Source: Sphaerisporangium sp. TRM90804 (lineage in GTDB: Bacteria > Actinomycetota > Actinomycetes > Streptosporangiales > Streptosporangiaceae). From it: DNA of 64,000 bases. The translations under genes and the position numbers were made by a program. This document shows, piece by piece, positions 33,919 to 43,045 of this stretch (position 1 is its first letter; each line of letters begins with the position of its first letter). The stretch is from assembly GCF_029846175.1 (NCBI RefSeq), contig NZ_JARWAC010000007.1, positions 434,001 through 498,000 of the forward strand, given 5' to 3'. Below the pieces are notes generated by a model, which was given only the letters and a program-made list of their open reading frames with translations, was not told the DNA's origin and did not search any database.

Positions 33919-35754
33919 TCAGAAGTCCGGCGGCGGGTCGCTGAACGGGTCGTCGGTGGGAATGTCGGAGGGCTCGTCGGTGGGCTCGGTCTCCGGCTGG
34001 GTCGGGTCGTCGGAGGGCGGGAAGGTCTCCTCGGGCGGGCCCTCGGACACCACCAGCGTGATCGTGGTGCCGGAGGTCAGCTTGGCGCCCGGGCCGGGGC
34101 TCTGGCTGATGACGTTGCCCTCGGGCACGACCGGGTGCTGCTGGCGGACGACCTTGACCTTGAAGCCGGCGCCCGTCAGAGTCGCCTTGGCGTCCGCCAG
34201 GGTCTGCTCGCTGACGTCGGGCACCTCGATCTGCTTCTTCGGCACGTAGATCTTGACGATGCTGTTCTCGTCGACCTTCGTGCCCTCGGCGGGCTTGGTC
34301 TGGAAGACCTTGTCCTGCTCCTGGTTGGACACCGCGTTCACGACCTGCACCTTGAGGTCGTTGGCCTTCAGCGTCGCGGTCGCCTCGTCCACGGTCGACC
34401 CGACCAGGCTCGGCACCGTGACCTGCTTGACGCCGTCGGACACCAGGAGCGTCACCGTGCTCCCCTTGGCGACGTCGGTGCCGCCCTCGGGGTCGGTGCC
34501 GATGACGGTGCCCTTCTCGACGTCGGAGCTGAACTCCTTCTTGACCTCGACCTTCAGGCCCTGGGCCTCCAGTGCGGCCGTGGCGCCCTTGAGCGTCTGG
34601 CCCGCCACCGAGGCCATCTTCACCTGCGTGTCGCCTTCGGGCGAGTTCGGCGCCAGGAAGGCGTACCCGATGCCGATGAAGGCCGCGATGACCAGCAGGG
34701 GGATGAGGATCCAGGCCGCCACCGCCCAGGGGCTGCTCTTGCCCGCGCGCCGGCGCTCGTACCGGCCGCCCGTCTCGGTGGGCGCGTACTCGTAGGCCGG
34801 CACGGCGTTGGTGCGCTGCGTCTGCGGGCCGGAGGCGTTGAGCGTGCGGGTCTGCTGGCCGGTGTAGTTCTGGCTCATCGCCATCGTGTGCGAGGCGTCG
34901 ACCGGCATGCCGGACATCGCCCGCTGGATGTCGGCCCGCATCTCGGCCGCGCTCTGGTAGCGGTGCGCCGGGTCCTTGGCCATGGCCTTCAGCACTATGG
35001 CGTCGGCCCACCTGGGGATGTCGCGGTCGATCTGGGACGGCGGGATGGGGTCTTCGCGGACGTGCTGGTAGGCGATCGCCACGGGGGAGTCGCCGGTGAA
35101 CGGCGGCTGGCCGGTGAGCAGCTCGTACAGCACGCAGCCGGTGGAGTAGATGTCGCTGCGCGCGTCCACCCGCTCGCCGCGCGCCTGTTCGGGCGACAGG
35201 TACTGGGCGGTGCCGATGACCTGGGCCGTCTGCGTCATCGTGGCCGCGGAGTCGGCCATCGCGCGGGCGATGCCGAAGTCCATGACCTTGACGTCGCCGG
35301 CCAGCGTGATCATCACGTTGGCGGGCTTGATGTCACGGTGGACGATGCCGCCGCGGTGGCTGTAGTCGAGTGCGCGCAGGATGCCGTCGACCAGCTCGAC
35401 CGCCCGCTCGGGCATCAGCCGGCGGTCGGCGCGCAGGAGGTCGCGCAGCGTGCGCCCGTCGACGAACTCCATGACGATGTAGGGCACCGGGGTGGCTTCG
35501 GTCATGTCTTCGCCGGTGTCGTACACCGCCACGACCGAGGGGTGGTTCAGCGATGCCGCGGACTGCGCCTCACGCCGGAAACGGGCCTGGAAGGTGTGAT
35601 CTCTCGCCAGATCTGAGCGCAGCGTTTTGATTGCGACAATTCGGTCCAGCCGGATGTCCCGGGCACGATAGACCTCGGCCATGCCGCCGCGCCCGACGAC
35701 TCCGTCGAGCTCATAGCGACCGCCGAGTAGCCGAGGCTGTGTCATTTCCTGCAC
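33919..35754 (-). CDS. pknB: Ser/Thr protein kinase PknB with three PASTA domains
   Basis: 611-residue membrane kinase that senses wall fragments and regulates growth and division. Kinase domain about 12-275: GRGGMAEVYRA (P-loop), VHRDIKPANVM, DFGIARA. A Pro/Thr juxtamembrane region precedes one helix (WAVAAWILIPLLVIAAFIG). Outside there are three PASTA repeats (SVAGQTLKGATAALEAQGL, PSLVGSTVDEATATLKANDL and PDVSEQTLADAKATLTGAGF), one fewer than M. tuberculosis PknB, and an acidic Pro-rich tail. GTG 35754 or ATG 35745 could start it. Confidence 0.96.
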   Translation of the reverse strand: MQEMTQPRLLGGRYELDGVVGRGGMAEVYRARDIRLDRIVAIKTLRSDLARDHTFQARFRREAQSAASLNHPSVVAVYDTGEDMTEATPVPYIVMEFVDGRTLRDLLRADRRLMPERAVELVDGILRALDYSHRGGIVHRDIKPANVMITLAGDVKVMDFGIARAMADSAATMTQTAQVIGTAQYLSPEQARGERVDARSDIYSTGCVLYELLTGQPPFTGDSPVAIAYQHVREDPIPPSQIDRDIPRWADAIVLKAMAKDPAHRYQSAAEMRADIQRAMSGMPVDASHTMAMSQNYTGQQTRTLNASGPQTQRTNAVPAYEYAPTETGGRYERRRAGKSSPWAVAAWILIPLLVIAAFIGIGYAFLAPNSPEGDTQVKMASVAGQTLKGATAALEAQGLKVEVKKEFSSDVEKGTVIGTDPEGGTDVAKGSTVTLLVSDGVKQVTVPSLVGSTVDEATATLKANDLKVQVVNAVSNQEQDKVFQTKPAEGTKVDENSIVKIYVPKKQIEVPDVSEQTLADAKATLTGAGFKVKVVRQQHPVVPEGNVISQSPGPGAKLTSGTTITLVVSEGPPEETFPPSDDPTQPETEPTDEPSDIPTDDPFSDPPPDF

Positions 35755-35827
35755 TGTCCCTTGCCGTTCATCTTGGGTACCGGCCCGCGGTGCGGCTGCC
35801 GGTGTCCATCATCGACCCCGCACCGCA

Positions 35828-37240
35828 TTACGTCTCCCCGTTCGGGGGGATTGTGGCGCTTGCGGATGAGGTGGGGCTAGGCGTCTCACTCGGCGTGGGG
35901 GTCGGTGTGGGCGTCGGAGTCGGGGTTGGGGTGGGAGACGGAGTTGGCTTCGGCGTCCGTCGCCGGGTGGGTGTCGCCGACGTGTTCACCGTAGCCGAAC
36001 GTGACACGTTCGGCTTGACAGGCTTCACCGGTTTCGGTGTAACCGACGTGCCTGATCTGCGTGAGGAGGACGGCGACTGGCTGGGGTCGGCGACCGCGGG
36101 GTCGGCGGGAGAGCTGGGCCCGCCGTCCACGCCGAACTGGGGAAGGCCCCCGGCCGCCAGCAGACCGAAGCCGACCGCCGCGGCGCAGCCCGCGGCGGCC
36201 ACGAGCCCGATGGCCCTGCCCCGGCGGCGGCGCGCGGGCGGCCGGGGAGCCGGAGGCCGGGAAGCCGGGGGCCCGGCCGTGCGGGTGGGCGGGGAGGGCG
36301 GCGCCGGGACGGCGGAGGTCTCGTAGAGATCGCCGTACGGGTCGGTCGCGCGGTCGCGCGCCTCGCGCACGGCGAAACCGCCGGGGTTCGTGAGCGTGCT
36401 CAGATGCGACTCGTCGGGGGTGGAGAGCGAGTCGCGCAGCACCATGGCGCGGTCGGCCAGCTCACGCGCGGTGGCGGGCCGGTGCTCTGGGCTCTTGGAG
36501 AGCATGGCCATGATGAGGGCGCGCACGGGCTCCGGCACGCCGGGGGGCAGCGGCGGCGGCTGCTCGTTCAGGTGCATCAGGGCGATGGCCACCTGGTTGT
36601 CCGCGGTGAACGGCGGACGCCCCGCCAGCGACTCGTAGGCCACGACGCCGAGGGAGTAGATGTCGGTGGACGGGGTCAGGAGGCTGCCGGACGCCTGCTC
36701 GGGGCTGACGTACTGCGCCGTGCCCAGCACGGTGCCCGTCATGGTCATGCGGGCGCCCTCCAGCGCCCTGGCGATGCCGAAGTCGGTGACCTTGATCACT
36801 CCGGCCTCGGTGACCAGCAGGTTGCCCGGCTTGATGTCGCGGTGGATGATCCCGGACCGATGGGCCGTGTTCAGGGCCCGGGCGGTCTGGCCGATCATGT
36901 CGAGGGCGACCTCGGCGCTCAGTGTGCCGTTGCGGGCGAGGATCGCCGACAGCGCCTCACCCGACACCAGCTCCATCACCAGGTAGGCGATCTCGTCCTG
37001 CTCGCCGTAGTCGAAGACCTGGGCGATGTGGGGGTCGGCCAGCCCCGCGGTGATGCGGGCCTCGTTGCGGAAGCGCTCGCGGAACTCCGGGGACGCGGCG
37101 ACGTGCTGGCGCAGCACCTTCACCGCGACCTCGCGGGCCAGCAGCTGGTCGGTGGCGCGCCAGACCTCGCCCATGCCGCCCGCGGCGATGCGGCGGGTGA
37201 GCCGGTAGCGATCGCTCAGCACCCGGTCAGCGGCCGTCAC
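35828..37240 (-). CDS. pknA: Ser/Thr protein kinase PknA
   Basis: 470-residue membrane kinase. The kinase domain (about 10-275) has AAGGMGEVWRA, IIHRDIKPGNLLV, DFGIARA and YVSPEQA. A Pro-rich linker leads to one helix (AIGLVAAAGCAAAVGFGLL) and an external region without PASTA domains that ends in a (Pro-Thr)n repeat (about ten PT units). GTG 37240 overlaps the pbpA stop (GTGA). The repeat is encoded by a low-complexity GT-rich tract (about 35885-35940). It acts with PknB on division and wall synthesis. Confidence 0.95.
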   Translation of the reverse strand: MTAADRVLSDRYRLTRRIAAGGMGEVWRATDQLLAREVAVKVLRQHVAASPEFRERFRNEARITAGLADPHIAQVFDYGEQDEIAYLVMELVSGEALSAILARNGTLSAEVALDMIGQTARALNTAHRSGIIHRDIKPGNLLVTEAGVIKVTDFGIARALEGARMTMTGTVLGTAQYVSPEQASGSLLTPSTDIYSLGVVAYESLAGRPPFTADNQVAIALMHLNEQPPPLPPGVPEPVRALIMAMLSKSPEHRPATARELADRAMVLRDSLSTPDESHLSTLTNPGGFAVREARDRATDPYGDLYETSAVPAPPSPPTRTAGPPASRPPAPRPPARRRRGRAIGLVAAAGCAAAVGFGLLAAGGLPQFGVDGGPSSPADPAVADPSQSPSSSRRSGTSVTPKPVKPVKPNVSRSATVNTSATPTRRRTPKPTPSPTPTPTPTPTPTPTPSETPSPTSSASATIPPNGET

Positions 37241-38685
37241 TGATCAAGCACCGCCTGCATGACGTCACGGGCGATGGGCGCGGCCACCGCGCCGCCGGTG
37301 GCGTCGTTGCCGGCGCTGCCGGACTCGACGAACACCGCGACGGCGACCTTGGGGTCGTCGGCCGGAGCGTAGGAGATGAACCAGGCGTGCGAGGCGGCGC
37401 CCTTCTCGGTCTCCGCGGTGCCGGTCTTGCCGGCCACGGTGACGCCGGGGATCTTCGCGGCCCCGCCCGTGCCGGTCTCGACCACGCTGATCATCATCTG
37501 CTCGAGCTCGTCGGCGATCTCGGGGGAGACGGCCTCGTCGAGCTCCCGGGGCCGCGCGGCGGCGATCTCGTCGCCGTCGGGGCTGATGACCTTGTTGACG
37601 AGGTACGGCCGCATCACCGTGCCCTGGTTGGCCACGCCCGCGGCCACCATGGCCATCTGCAGCGGGGTCATCTGGTTGCTGCGCTGGCCGATCGAGGTCT
37701 GCGCGAGCGCGGCCTTGCCCTCGTCGCGCCCGAGGCTGCTCGCGGTGACCTCCAGCGGGATGGCGAGCGGCTTGCCGATGCCGAACTTGGCCGCCTGCTC
37801 GCTGAGCCGGTCGTAACCCATCTCCAGGGCCATGGAGCCGAACGCCGTGTTGCACGAGATCGTCAGCGCGTCGATGAGCGTGGTGCGGCCGCCGCACGAC
37901 TCGCCGTGGTAGTTGCGCAGCGTGATGTTGGTGCCCGGCAGCGGGAGCTGGTCGGGGGCGTCGACGGTGGTGTTGACGTCACGCGAGTCGTCGTCGCTGA
38001 GATAGGCGGCCGTGGTGACCACCTTGAACGTCGAGCCGGGGGCGTACGTCTTGTTGATCGCCCGGTTGATCAGCGGCTCGTTGTCGTTGGCGTCGAGCTT
38101 GTTGTACGCCGCCGCGGCCTTGGCCTTGTCGGGGACGGCGATGAGGTTGGGGTCGTAGCTCGGCACCGACACCATGGTCTGGATCGCGCCGGTCTTGGGG
38201 TCCATCGCGACCACGGCGCCGCGCTTGCCGCTGCGCTGCATGCCGCGGTAGGCGGCCTCCTGGGCCTTGGGCACCAGAGTGAGGTCGACGGCCGCGCCGA
38301 GCGGCGGCTTGCCGGTGACGAGGTCGACCGTGCGGCGCACGAAGAGGTCGGGGTGGCTGCCGTCGAGGTACTGGTTCTCGGTGCCCTCGATGCCCTGCGC
38401 GCTCTCGGGCGCGAAGAAGCCGATGACGGGCGCGTAGATCGGCCCGTCGGCGTACTTGCGCTGGAACCGGAACGTGCCGCCGACGTCGACCGACCGCGCC
38501 AGCGTCTCGCCGCCCGCGGTGATCTGGCCGCGCTCGTTCTGGTAGCGGGCGTAGAAACTGCGGTTGTTACGGCTGTCGGTGCGCAGCTCGTCGGCCTTGA
38601 CCGCCTGCAGGAAGTTGATGTTGAGCATCAGCAGGCCGAACATCAGCAGGCAGGCCACCGAGGCTCGCTTGAGAGTTCCGTTCAT
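37237..38685 (-). CDS. pbpA: class B penicillin-binding protein PbpA
   Basis: 482-residue peptidoglycan transpeptidase with one N-terminal membrane anchor. The active-site motifs are SxxK as STFK (APGSTFKVV), SxN as SCN (TISCNTAFG) and KTG in VAGKTGTAE. An N-terminal dimerisation region (NERGQITAGGETLARS) precedes it. It is encoded between rodA and pknA, its partner glycosyltransferase and its kinase. ATG 38685 overlaps the rodA stop (ATGA). Confidence 0.95.
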   Translation of the reverse strand: MNGTLKRASVACLLMFGLLMLNINFLQAVKADELRTDSRNNRSFYARYQNERGQITAGGETLARSVDVGGTFRFQRKYADGPIYAPVIGFFAPESAQGIEGTENQYLDGSHPDLFVRRTVDLVTGKPPLGAAVDLTLVPKAQEAAYRGMQRSGKRGAVVAMDPKTGAIQTMVSVPSYDPNLIAVPDKAKAAAAYNKLDANDNEPLINRAINKTYAPGSTFKVVTTAAYLSDDDSRDVNTTVDAPDQLPLPGTNITLRNYHGESCGGRTTLIDALTISCNTAFGSMALEMGYDRLSEQAAKFGIGKPLAIPLEVTASSLGRDEGKAALAQTSIGQRSNQMTPLQMAMVAAGVANQGTVMRPYLVNKVISPDGDEIAAARPRELDEAVSPEIADELEQMMISVVETGTGGAAKIPGVTVAGKTGTAETEKGAASHAWFISYAPADDPKVAVAVFVESGSAGNDATGGAVAAPIARDVMQAVLDQ

Positions 38686-40061
38686 CGCTGAAACACCTGG
38701 GTCAGCCCCTCGTCCTGGATCGCCTGCGGCGGTGGCCGTCGGGCGGCGTCTGACATGCGTACCAGCAGGGCGATAAGCATCCAGTTAGCGAGCAGGGCGG
38801 AACCGCCCTGCGACATGAACGGCGTGACCAGGCCCGTCAGCGGGATCAGGTTGGTGACGCCGCCCACGATGATGAAGACCTGCCACGCCAGGATGAACGC
38901 CAGACCGCCCGCCAGCAGCTTGCTGAACGGGTCGCGGGAGGCGAGGCCCGTGCGCAGGCCGCGCTCGACGATCAGCGCGTAGACCATCAGCAGCGCCATC
39001 AGGCCGGTGAGCCCGAGCTCCTCGCCCATGGCCGCGAAGATGAAGTCGGAGAACGACAGCGGGATGAGGTCGGGATGCCCCTGCCCGAGCCCGGTGCCGA
39101 GGATGCCGCCGGACCCCATGCCGAACAGGCCCTGCATGAGCTGGAAGCTGCCGCCGAACGCGCGGTCGTAGAGCTCGGGGTCGCCGGGGTTGAGATACAC
39201 GGCGAAGCGGTCGCCCACGTGGTCGAAGAGCTGCCCGGCGACGAACGCGCCGCCGAGGAACAGCAGCACGCCGATCAGGACCCACGAGGTGCGCTGGGTG
39301 GAGATGTACAGCATCGCGACGAACGCGCCGAACAGCAGCAGCGAGGTGCCGAGGTCCTTCTCGAGGATCAGGACGCCGACGCTGACGATCCAGGTGATGA
39401 GCACCGGGCCGAGGTCGCGGGCGCGCGGCAGGTCGATGAGGAGCAGGCGCCGGCCGGCGAGCGCCAGCACGTCGCGCTTGGCGACCAGGTAGCCGGCGAA
39501 GAACACGACCAGGGCCAGCTTGGCGAACTCGCCCGGCTGGATGGAGAACCCGCCGACGCCGACCCAGATGCGGGCGCCGTTGATCTCCTTGCCTATGAAG
39601 GGCACCAGAGGGAGGACCAGCAGCCCGAGGCCGATGAAGCCGGCGGTGTAGGTCATGCGCTGCAGCGCGCGGTGGTCGCGCAGCACGATCAGCGTGACCG
39701 AGAACATCACGACGCCGACGGCCGTCCAGAACAGCTGCGTGCTGGCGGAGGCGAGCTTGGGCGCCTCCAGCTCGATGCGGTAGATCATCACCAGGCCGAG
39801 GCCGTTGACCAGCGTCACCAGGGGGAGCAGCAGGGGGTCGGCCCAGGGGGCGAACCTCGCCAGCACCAGGTAGGCGGCGAGCACCAGCCCGCCGAGGCCG
39901 AGGCCGTAGGTGAGCATGCCCGCGGGCACCGTGCCGTCCCGGCCCAGCCCGACGTTGGCATAGGCGACCATGACGATGGCGACGGCGGAGGCGAGCAGCA
40001 CGAGCTGCGCCCCTCGCCTCTTCGCGGTCATGGGGACGGCGTCGGCGGCGTCGGCGCTCAC
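38682..40061 (-). CDS. rodA: SEDS-family peptidoglycan glycosyltransferase RodA
   Basis: 459-residue polytopic protein (about ten to twelve helices) that polymerises lipid II. Hallmarks are GARIWVGVGGFSIQPGEFAK, ILEKDLGTSLLLFG and FIFAAMGEELGL plus the late PFMSQGGSALLANW. GTG 40061 starts directly at the end of pstP; an ATG 10 codons later is possible. It pairs with PbpA. Confidence 0.95.
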   Translation of the reverse strand: MSADAADAVPMTAKRRGAQLVLLASAVAIVMVAYANVGLGRDGTVPAGMLTYGLGLGGLVLAAYLVLARFAPWADPLLLPLVTLVNGLGLVMIYRIELEAPKLASASTQLFWTAVGVVMFSVTLIVLRDHRALQRMTYTAGFIGLGLLVLPLVPFIGKEINGARIWVGVGGFSIQPGEFAKLALVVFFAGYLVAKRDVLALAGRRLLLIDLPRARDLGPVLITWIVSVGVLILEKDLGTSLLLFGAFVAMLYISTQRTSWVLIGVLLFLGGAFVAGQLFDHVGDRFAVYLNPGDPELYDRAFGGSFQLMQGLFGMGSGGILGTGLGQGHPDLIPLSFSDFIFAAMGEELGLTGLMALLMVYALIVERGLRTGLASRDPFSKLLAGGLAFILAWQVFIIVGGVTNLIPLTGLVTPFMSQGGSALLANWMLIALLVRMSDAARRPPPQAIQDEGLTQVFQR

Positions 40062-41360
40062 CTAGGAGGACCTCGACGCGCTGGGGGACGCCGACGCGGT
40101 CGGCTGGGTCACCTGTTGGTCGCCGCCGGATTTGGCCTTCAAGTCGTCGATCTTGCTACGCCCTGCCTGGAGATCTGCGACGGGGATGCCGCGCCGCACC
40201 TGGTCGCGCTCGGGCTCGGGGATGGAGGACACCGAGAGGCCCGTGGCCTGCGCGACGGAGTTCAGTTGGATCGGTCCGAGGGATGTGTCCACCCCGCGGA
40301 ACAAGACTAGCTCGTCACCCTGGGCGCCGACGTAGTACTGGCTCTGCGTCCAGTTGTAGCCGAAGTAGCCGCCGCCCCCGAGGACCGCCGCGATCAGCAC
40401 GATCGCGGTGATCGCCACCGGCCAGAGGCGGCGGCGCCTGACACGCCGCGGGGCGGCCGCGGCGCTCGCCGCCGGGCCGCCCGCGGGCTCGTCGTCCAGG
40501 TCGTCGTCCACGATCACGGGCTGGGGAGCGGTGATCGTGGACGCGCGCCCTGCCGGCGTGTCGGGAGGTTGGGATCGCAGGCGGTTGGAGCCGGCGGCGC
40601 CGACGACCGCCGCGTCGCCCGCGACGACCTGGCCGTCCTCGATCTCGACGACGTCCGCCACGATGCAGGTGATGTTGTCGGGGCCGCCACCGCGGTTCGC
40701 CAGGTCGATGAGCTGGCGGACGACGGAGTCGGGCTCGTCGACGGTGGTGAGGGTGTGGTGGAGGGTCTCCGCGCTCACCACGCTGGACAGGCCGTCGGAG
40801 CACAGCAGGTAGCGGTCGTTGACCTGGGCCTCGCGCAACGACAGGTCGGGGTCGACCTCGCCGCTGCCGTCGAGGGCCCGAAGCAGGATCGATCGCTGGG
40901 GGTGGCTCGCGGCCTCCTCCTGCGTGATCCTTCCGTCGTCGACCAGCGACTGCACCAGGGTGTGATCGTGGGTGATCTGGTACAGCTCGCCGTTGCGGAG
41001 GAGGTAGGCGCGGGAGTCGCCCACGTGGACCAGCGCGACCCGGGTGCCCGACCACAGCATGGCGGTGAGGGTGGTGCCCATGCCCTTCAGGCTGGGATCA
41101 CGGCCGACCATCTCGTGCAGCTTGCGGTTGGCGTCGCGTACCGCGGCCTCGATGGCGCTGAGCAGGTCAGCCCCGGACGCGTCCCGGTCGAGGGACGACA
41201 TGGCGGTGATGGCGACCGAGCTGGCCACCTCACCGTGAGCGTGCCCGCCCATGCCGTCTGCGACGGCGAGCAGGCGCGGGCTCGCGTACGCCGAGTCCTC
41301 GTTCCCTTCGCGGAGGAGGCCGACGTCCGAGCGGGCGGCGTAGCGGAGTGCGATTGTCAT
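40062..41360 (-). CDS. pstP: PP2C-family phosphatase PstP
   Basis: 432-residue membrane phosphatase that reverses PknA/PknB phosphorylation. The catalytic domain (about 1-240) has REGNEDSAY, VADGMGGHAHGE, GMGTTLTAML, HVGDSRAYL, LCSDGLSS and GGGPDNITCIV. A linker, one helix (VAITAIVLIAAVLGGGGYFG) and a ~100-residue outer part follow, ending in a Ser-rich tail. ATG 41360 overlaps the fhaB stop (ATGA). Confidence 0.96.
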   Translation of the reverse strand: MTIALRYAARSDVGLLREGNEDSAYASPRLLAVADGMGGHAHGEVASSVAITAMSSLDRDASGADLLSAIEAAVRDANRKLHEMVGRDPSLKGMGTTLTAMLWSGTRVALVHVGDSRAYLLRNGELYQITHDHTLVQSLVDDGRITQEEAASHPQRSILLRALDGSGEVDPDLSLREAQVNDRYLLCSDGLSSVVSAETLHHTLTTVDEPDSVVRQLIDLANRGGGPDNITCIVADVVEIEDGQVVAGDAAVVGAAGSNRLRSQPPDTPAGRASTITAPQPVIVDDDLDDEPAGGPAASAAAAPRRVRRRRLWPVAITAIVLIAAVLGGGGYFGYNWTQSQYYVGAQGDELVLFRGVDTSLGPIQLNSVAQATGLSVSSIPEPERDQVRRGIPVADLQAGRSKIDDLKAKSGGDQQVTQPTASASPSASRSS

Positions 41361-41824
41361 TTGCGCAATTCGATGACGGTTTTGCCGATGCGAACGGGAA
41401 CGCCGATGTGCACCGGAGTCGGGCGGGTGACTTTGGAGCGGTCGAGATACGTGCCGTTGGTCGAGCCGAGGTCTTCCACGATCCACTGACCGTCCTGGGG
41501 GAACAGCCGGGCGTGCCGGCTGGAAGCGTAATCGTCGCTGAGGACCAGCGTGGCGTCATTCGCCCGACCGATAGTGATTGGCGTCTCCGTGAGGTTGATG
41601 ATGGTTCCTTGCAGGGGACCACCGGTAACGACCAGCTGGCGGGGCTCCCCCTTCTTCGGCTTGGCTGTTGGGCGTGCTGGTTTGGGTGCTTTGCGCGGGG
41701 CCACCGGGGCGGTCGTGCGCGATCCGAACAAGTCTGTCCGGATCACACCGACCGCGGCAATCACAAAGAACCACAGCACCGCAAGGAACGCGAGCCGGAT
41801 CAGCAGCAGTGTGAGCTCGGACAT
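41357..41824 (-). CDS. fhaB: FHA-domain protein FhaB (FipA)
   Basis: 155-residue protein with an N-terminal membrane helix (LLLIRLAFLAVLWFFVIAAV) and a C-terminal FHA domain: IGRANDATL, SSRHARLFP and GSTNGTYLD. It binds phosphothreonine on partners of the PknA/PknB system at division sites. It lies 17 bases after fhaA and overlaps pstP. Confidence 0.95.
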   Translation of the reverse strand: MSELTLLLIRLAFLAVLWFFVIAAVGVIRTDLFGSRTTAPVAPRKAPKPARPTAKPKKGEPRQLVVTGGPLQGTIINLTETPITIGRANDATLVLSDDYASSRHARLFPQDGQWIVEDLGSTNGTYLDRSKVTRPTPVHIGVPVRIGKTVIELRK

Positions 41825-41841
41825 GGACCGTCTGTCTACCC

Positions 41842-42582
41842 TTAATCGCGCCGGAACACCAGGGTCGTGCGCCCGAGCGTGACCCGGGTGCCATCCTGGA
41901 GTTCCACCCGGCGAACCGGCTGGCCGTTGACGAATGTGCCGTTGGTCGAACCAAGATCGACGAGGGCGACGTCGTGCCCCTCGACCCTCAGCTCGGCGTG
42001 GTGCCGCGAGACCCCGGGATCCACCAGCCGCAGATCGCAGTCGGTGCCCCGCCCGAGGAGCGTCACGGGGGTCGTGAGCTCGTACGAGCGCTGCCCCTGC
42101 GGGTCGTCCTGGGTGGACACCAGCAGTCGCGGCCGGCCGCCGAACGCGCTCGGCCTCGCGGCCGGGAGGTCGCTCACCGGCTGACGGATCTCGTCCTGCT
42201 CCACCGTCGCGCCCCGGATGACTCCCGAGCGGATGCGGAACAGCCCGACCGCCAGGTCGTCGGCGGTCTCGAAGCGAACCCGGACGGGTCCCACGAAGGA
42301 GTACCCCTGCTCCTTGGCGTACTCCCTGGCGAGGTTGGCGAGCTCGTGGCTGATGCTGTCGGCGTACACCTCCAGCCGCTCGCTGTCGGTCGTGGACAGC
42401 TCGACCACGAAGTCGTTCGGCACAAGGGTGCGCCCCTGCGCCACGATCGCGGCCCGCTCGTCCATCTCCCGCTGCACCGCGCTGGCGACCTCGACCGGCT
42501 GAAGGTCAGATTTGAACGCCCGCGCGAAGGCGCCCTCAACCAAACCCTCGAGCCTGCGCTCGAAGCGCTGCAGGACTCCCAC
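41842..42582 (-). CDS. fhaA: FhaA, DUF3662 plus FHA protein
   Basis: 246-residue cytosolic protein. N-terminal DUF3662 domain (GVLQRFERRLEGLVEGAFAR to about 115) and C-terminal FHA domain with LLGRGTDCDL, VSRHHAEL and STNGTFVNG. It reads phosphothreonine signals from PknB in wall synthesis. GTG 42582 is preferred because GGGAGG sits 6 bases upstream and the protein then begins like its family; an ATG at 42603 would place that site inside the gene. First gene of the operon. Confidence 0.95.
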   Translation of the reverse strand: MGVLQRFERRLEGLVEGAFARAFKSDLQPVEVASAVQREMDERAAIVAQGRTLVPNDFVVELSTTDSERLEVYADSISHELANLAREYAKEQGYSFVGPVRVRFETADDLAVGLFRIRSGVIRGATVEQDEIRQPVSDLPAARPSAFGGRPRLLVSTQDDPQGQRSYELTTPVTLLGRGTDCDLRLVDPGVSRHHAELRVEGHDVALVDLGSTNGTFVNGQPVRRVELQDGTRVTLGRTTLVFRRD

Positions 42583-42674
42583 CGGGTACCTCCCTTCCTC
42601 CATCGTCTAGGAGGATCGTATCCGGGTTCGTGGGCATGCACGGATCCGTGCTAGCCTTTCCACGCACTCAAAGA

Positions 42675-42757
42675 GGGCGAGTGGCGGAACGGCAGACGCG
42701 CACGGTTCAGGTCCGTGTGTCCGAAAGGACGTGAGGGTTCAAATCCCTCCTCGCCCA
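42675..42757 (+). tRNA. tRNA-Leu (anticodon CAG)
   Basis: 83-base class II tRNA. Acceptor GGGCGAG pairs with CTCGCCC at the 3' end, discriminator A. The anticodon stem CACGG/CCGTG holds loop TTCAGGT with anticodon CAG at 42708-42710, reading CUG, the main Leu codon in this GC-rich genome. A long variable arm (TGTCCGAAAGGACG) and a T arm with GGTTCAAATCC confirm Leu. CCA is not encoded. Located upstream of fhaA on the opposite strand. Confidence 0.97.
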
Positions 42758-42979
42758 CACCGAACCCGGCTGGCCGAAGCTGAAGCTTCGTCCCGTCGGG
42801 CTTTTTGATTTGGCCCCAGGGCGACCCTGGAACCCCCCGAGTGGCCTGGCAGGTCGAAGCGTAACGTCTTCCCGTCAGCTTGGCATCGGCCAGGAGACGA
42901 GTCCCTGGAATCTTCGAAGATCCTGTGGACGCGATCCCGCCGCGGGCGCCGGTCCAGGGGGGTCGCCCCTGGGAAGCCG

Positions 42980-43023
42980 AAGGCCCCGGCGGTCGGAGAA
43001 AGATCTCTTCCCGCCGGGGCCTT
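42980..43023. terminator. 13-bp hairpin between tRNA-Leu and CNNM gene
   Basis: AAGGCCCCGGCGG (42980-42992) pairs with CCGCCGGGGCCTT (43011-43023), with an 18-base loop. It is 22 bases beyond the stop of the minus-strand CNNM gene. A separate GGGCTTTTT run near 42798 may end the tRNA transcript. Confidence 0.65.
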
Positions 43024-43045
43024 TGTACTCAGCCGGGCTTTCAGT

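Noticed and set aside
42758..42860. Second tRNA or small RNA next to tRNA-Leu
   Set aside because: The GAAGCT/AGCTTC palindrome and GGGCTTTTT run suit transcript termination; no cloverleaf can be drawn.
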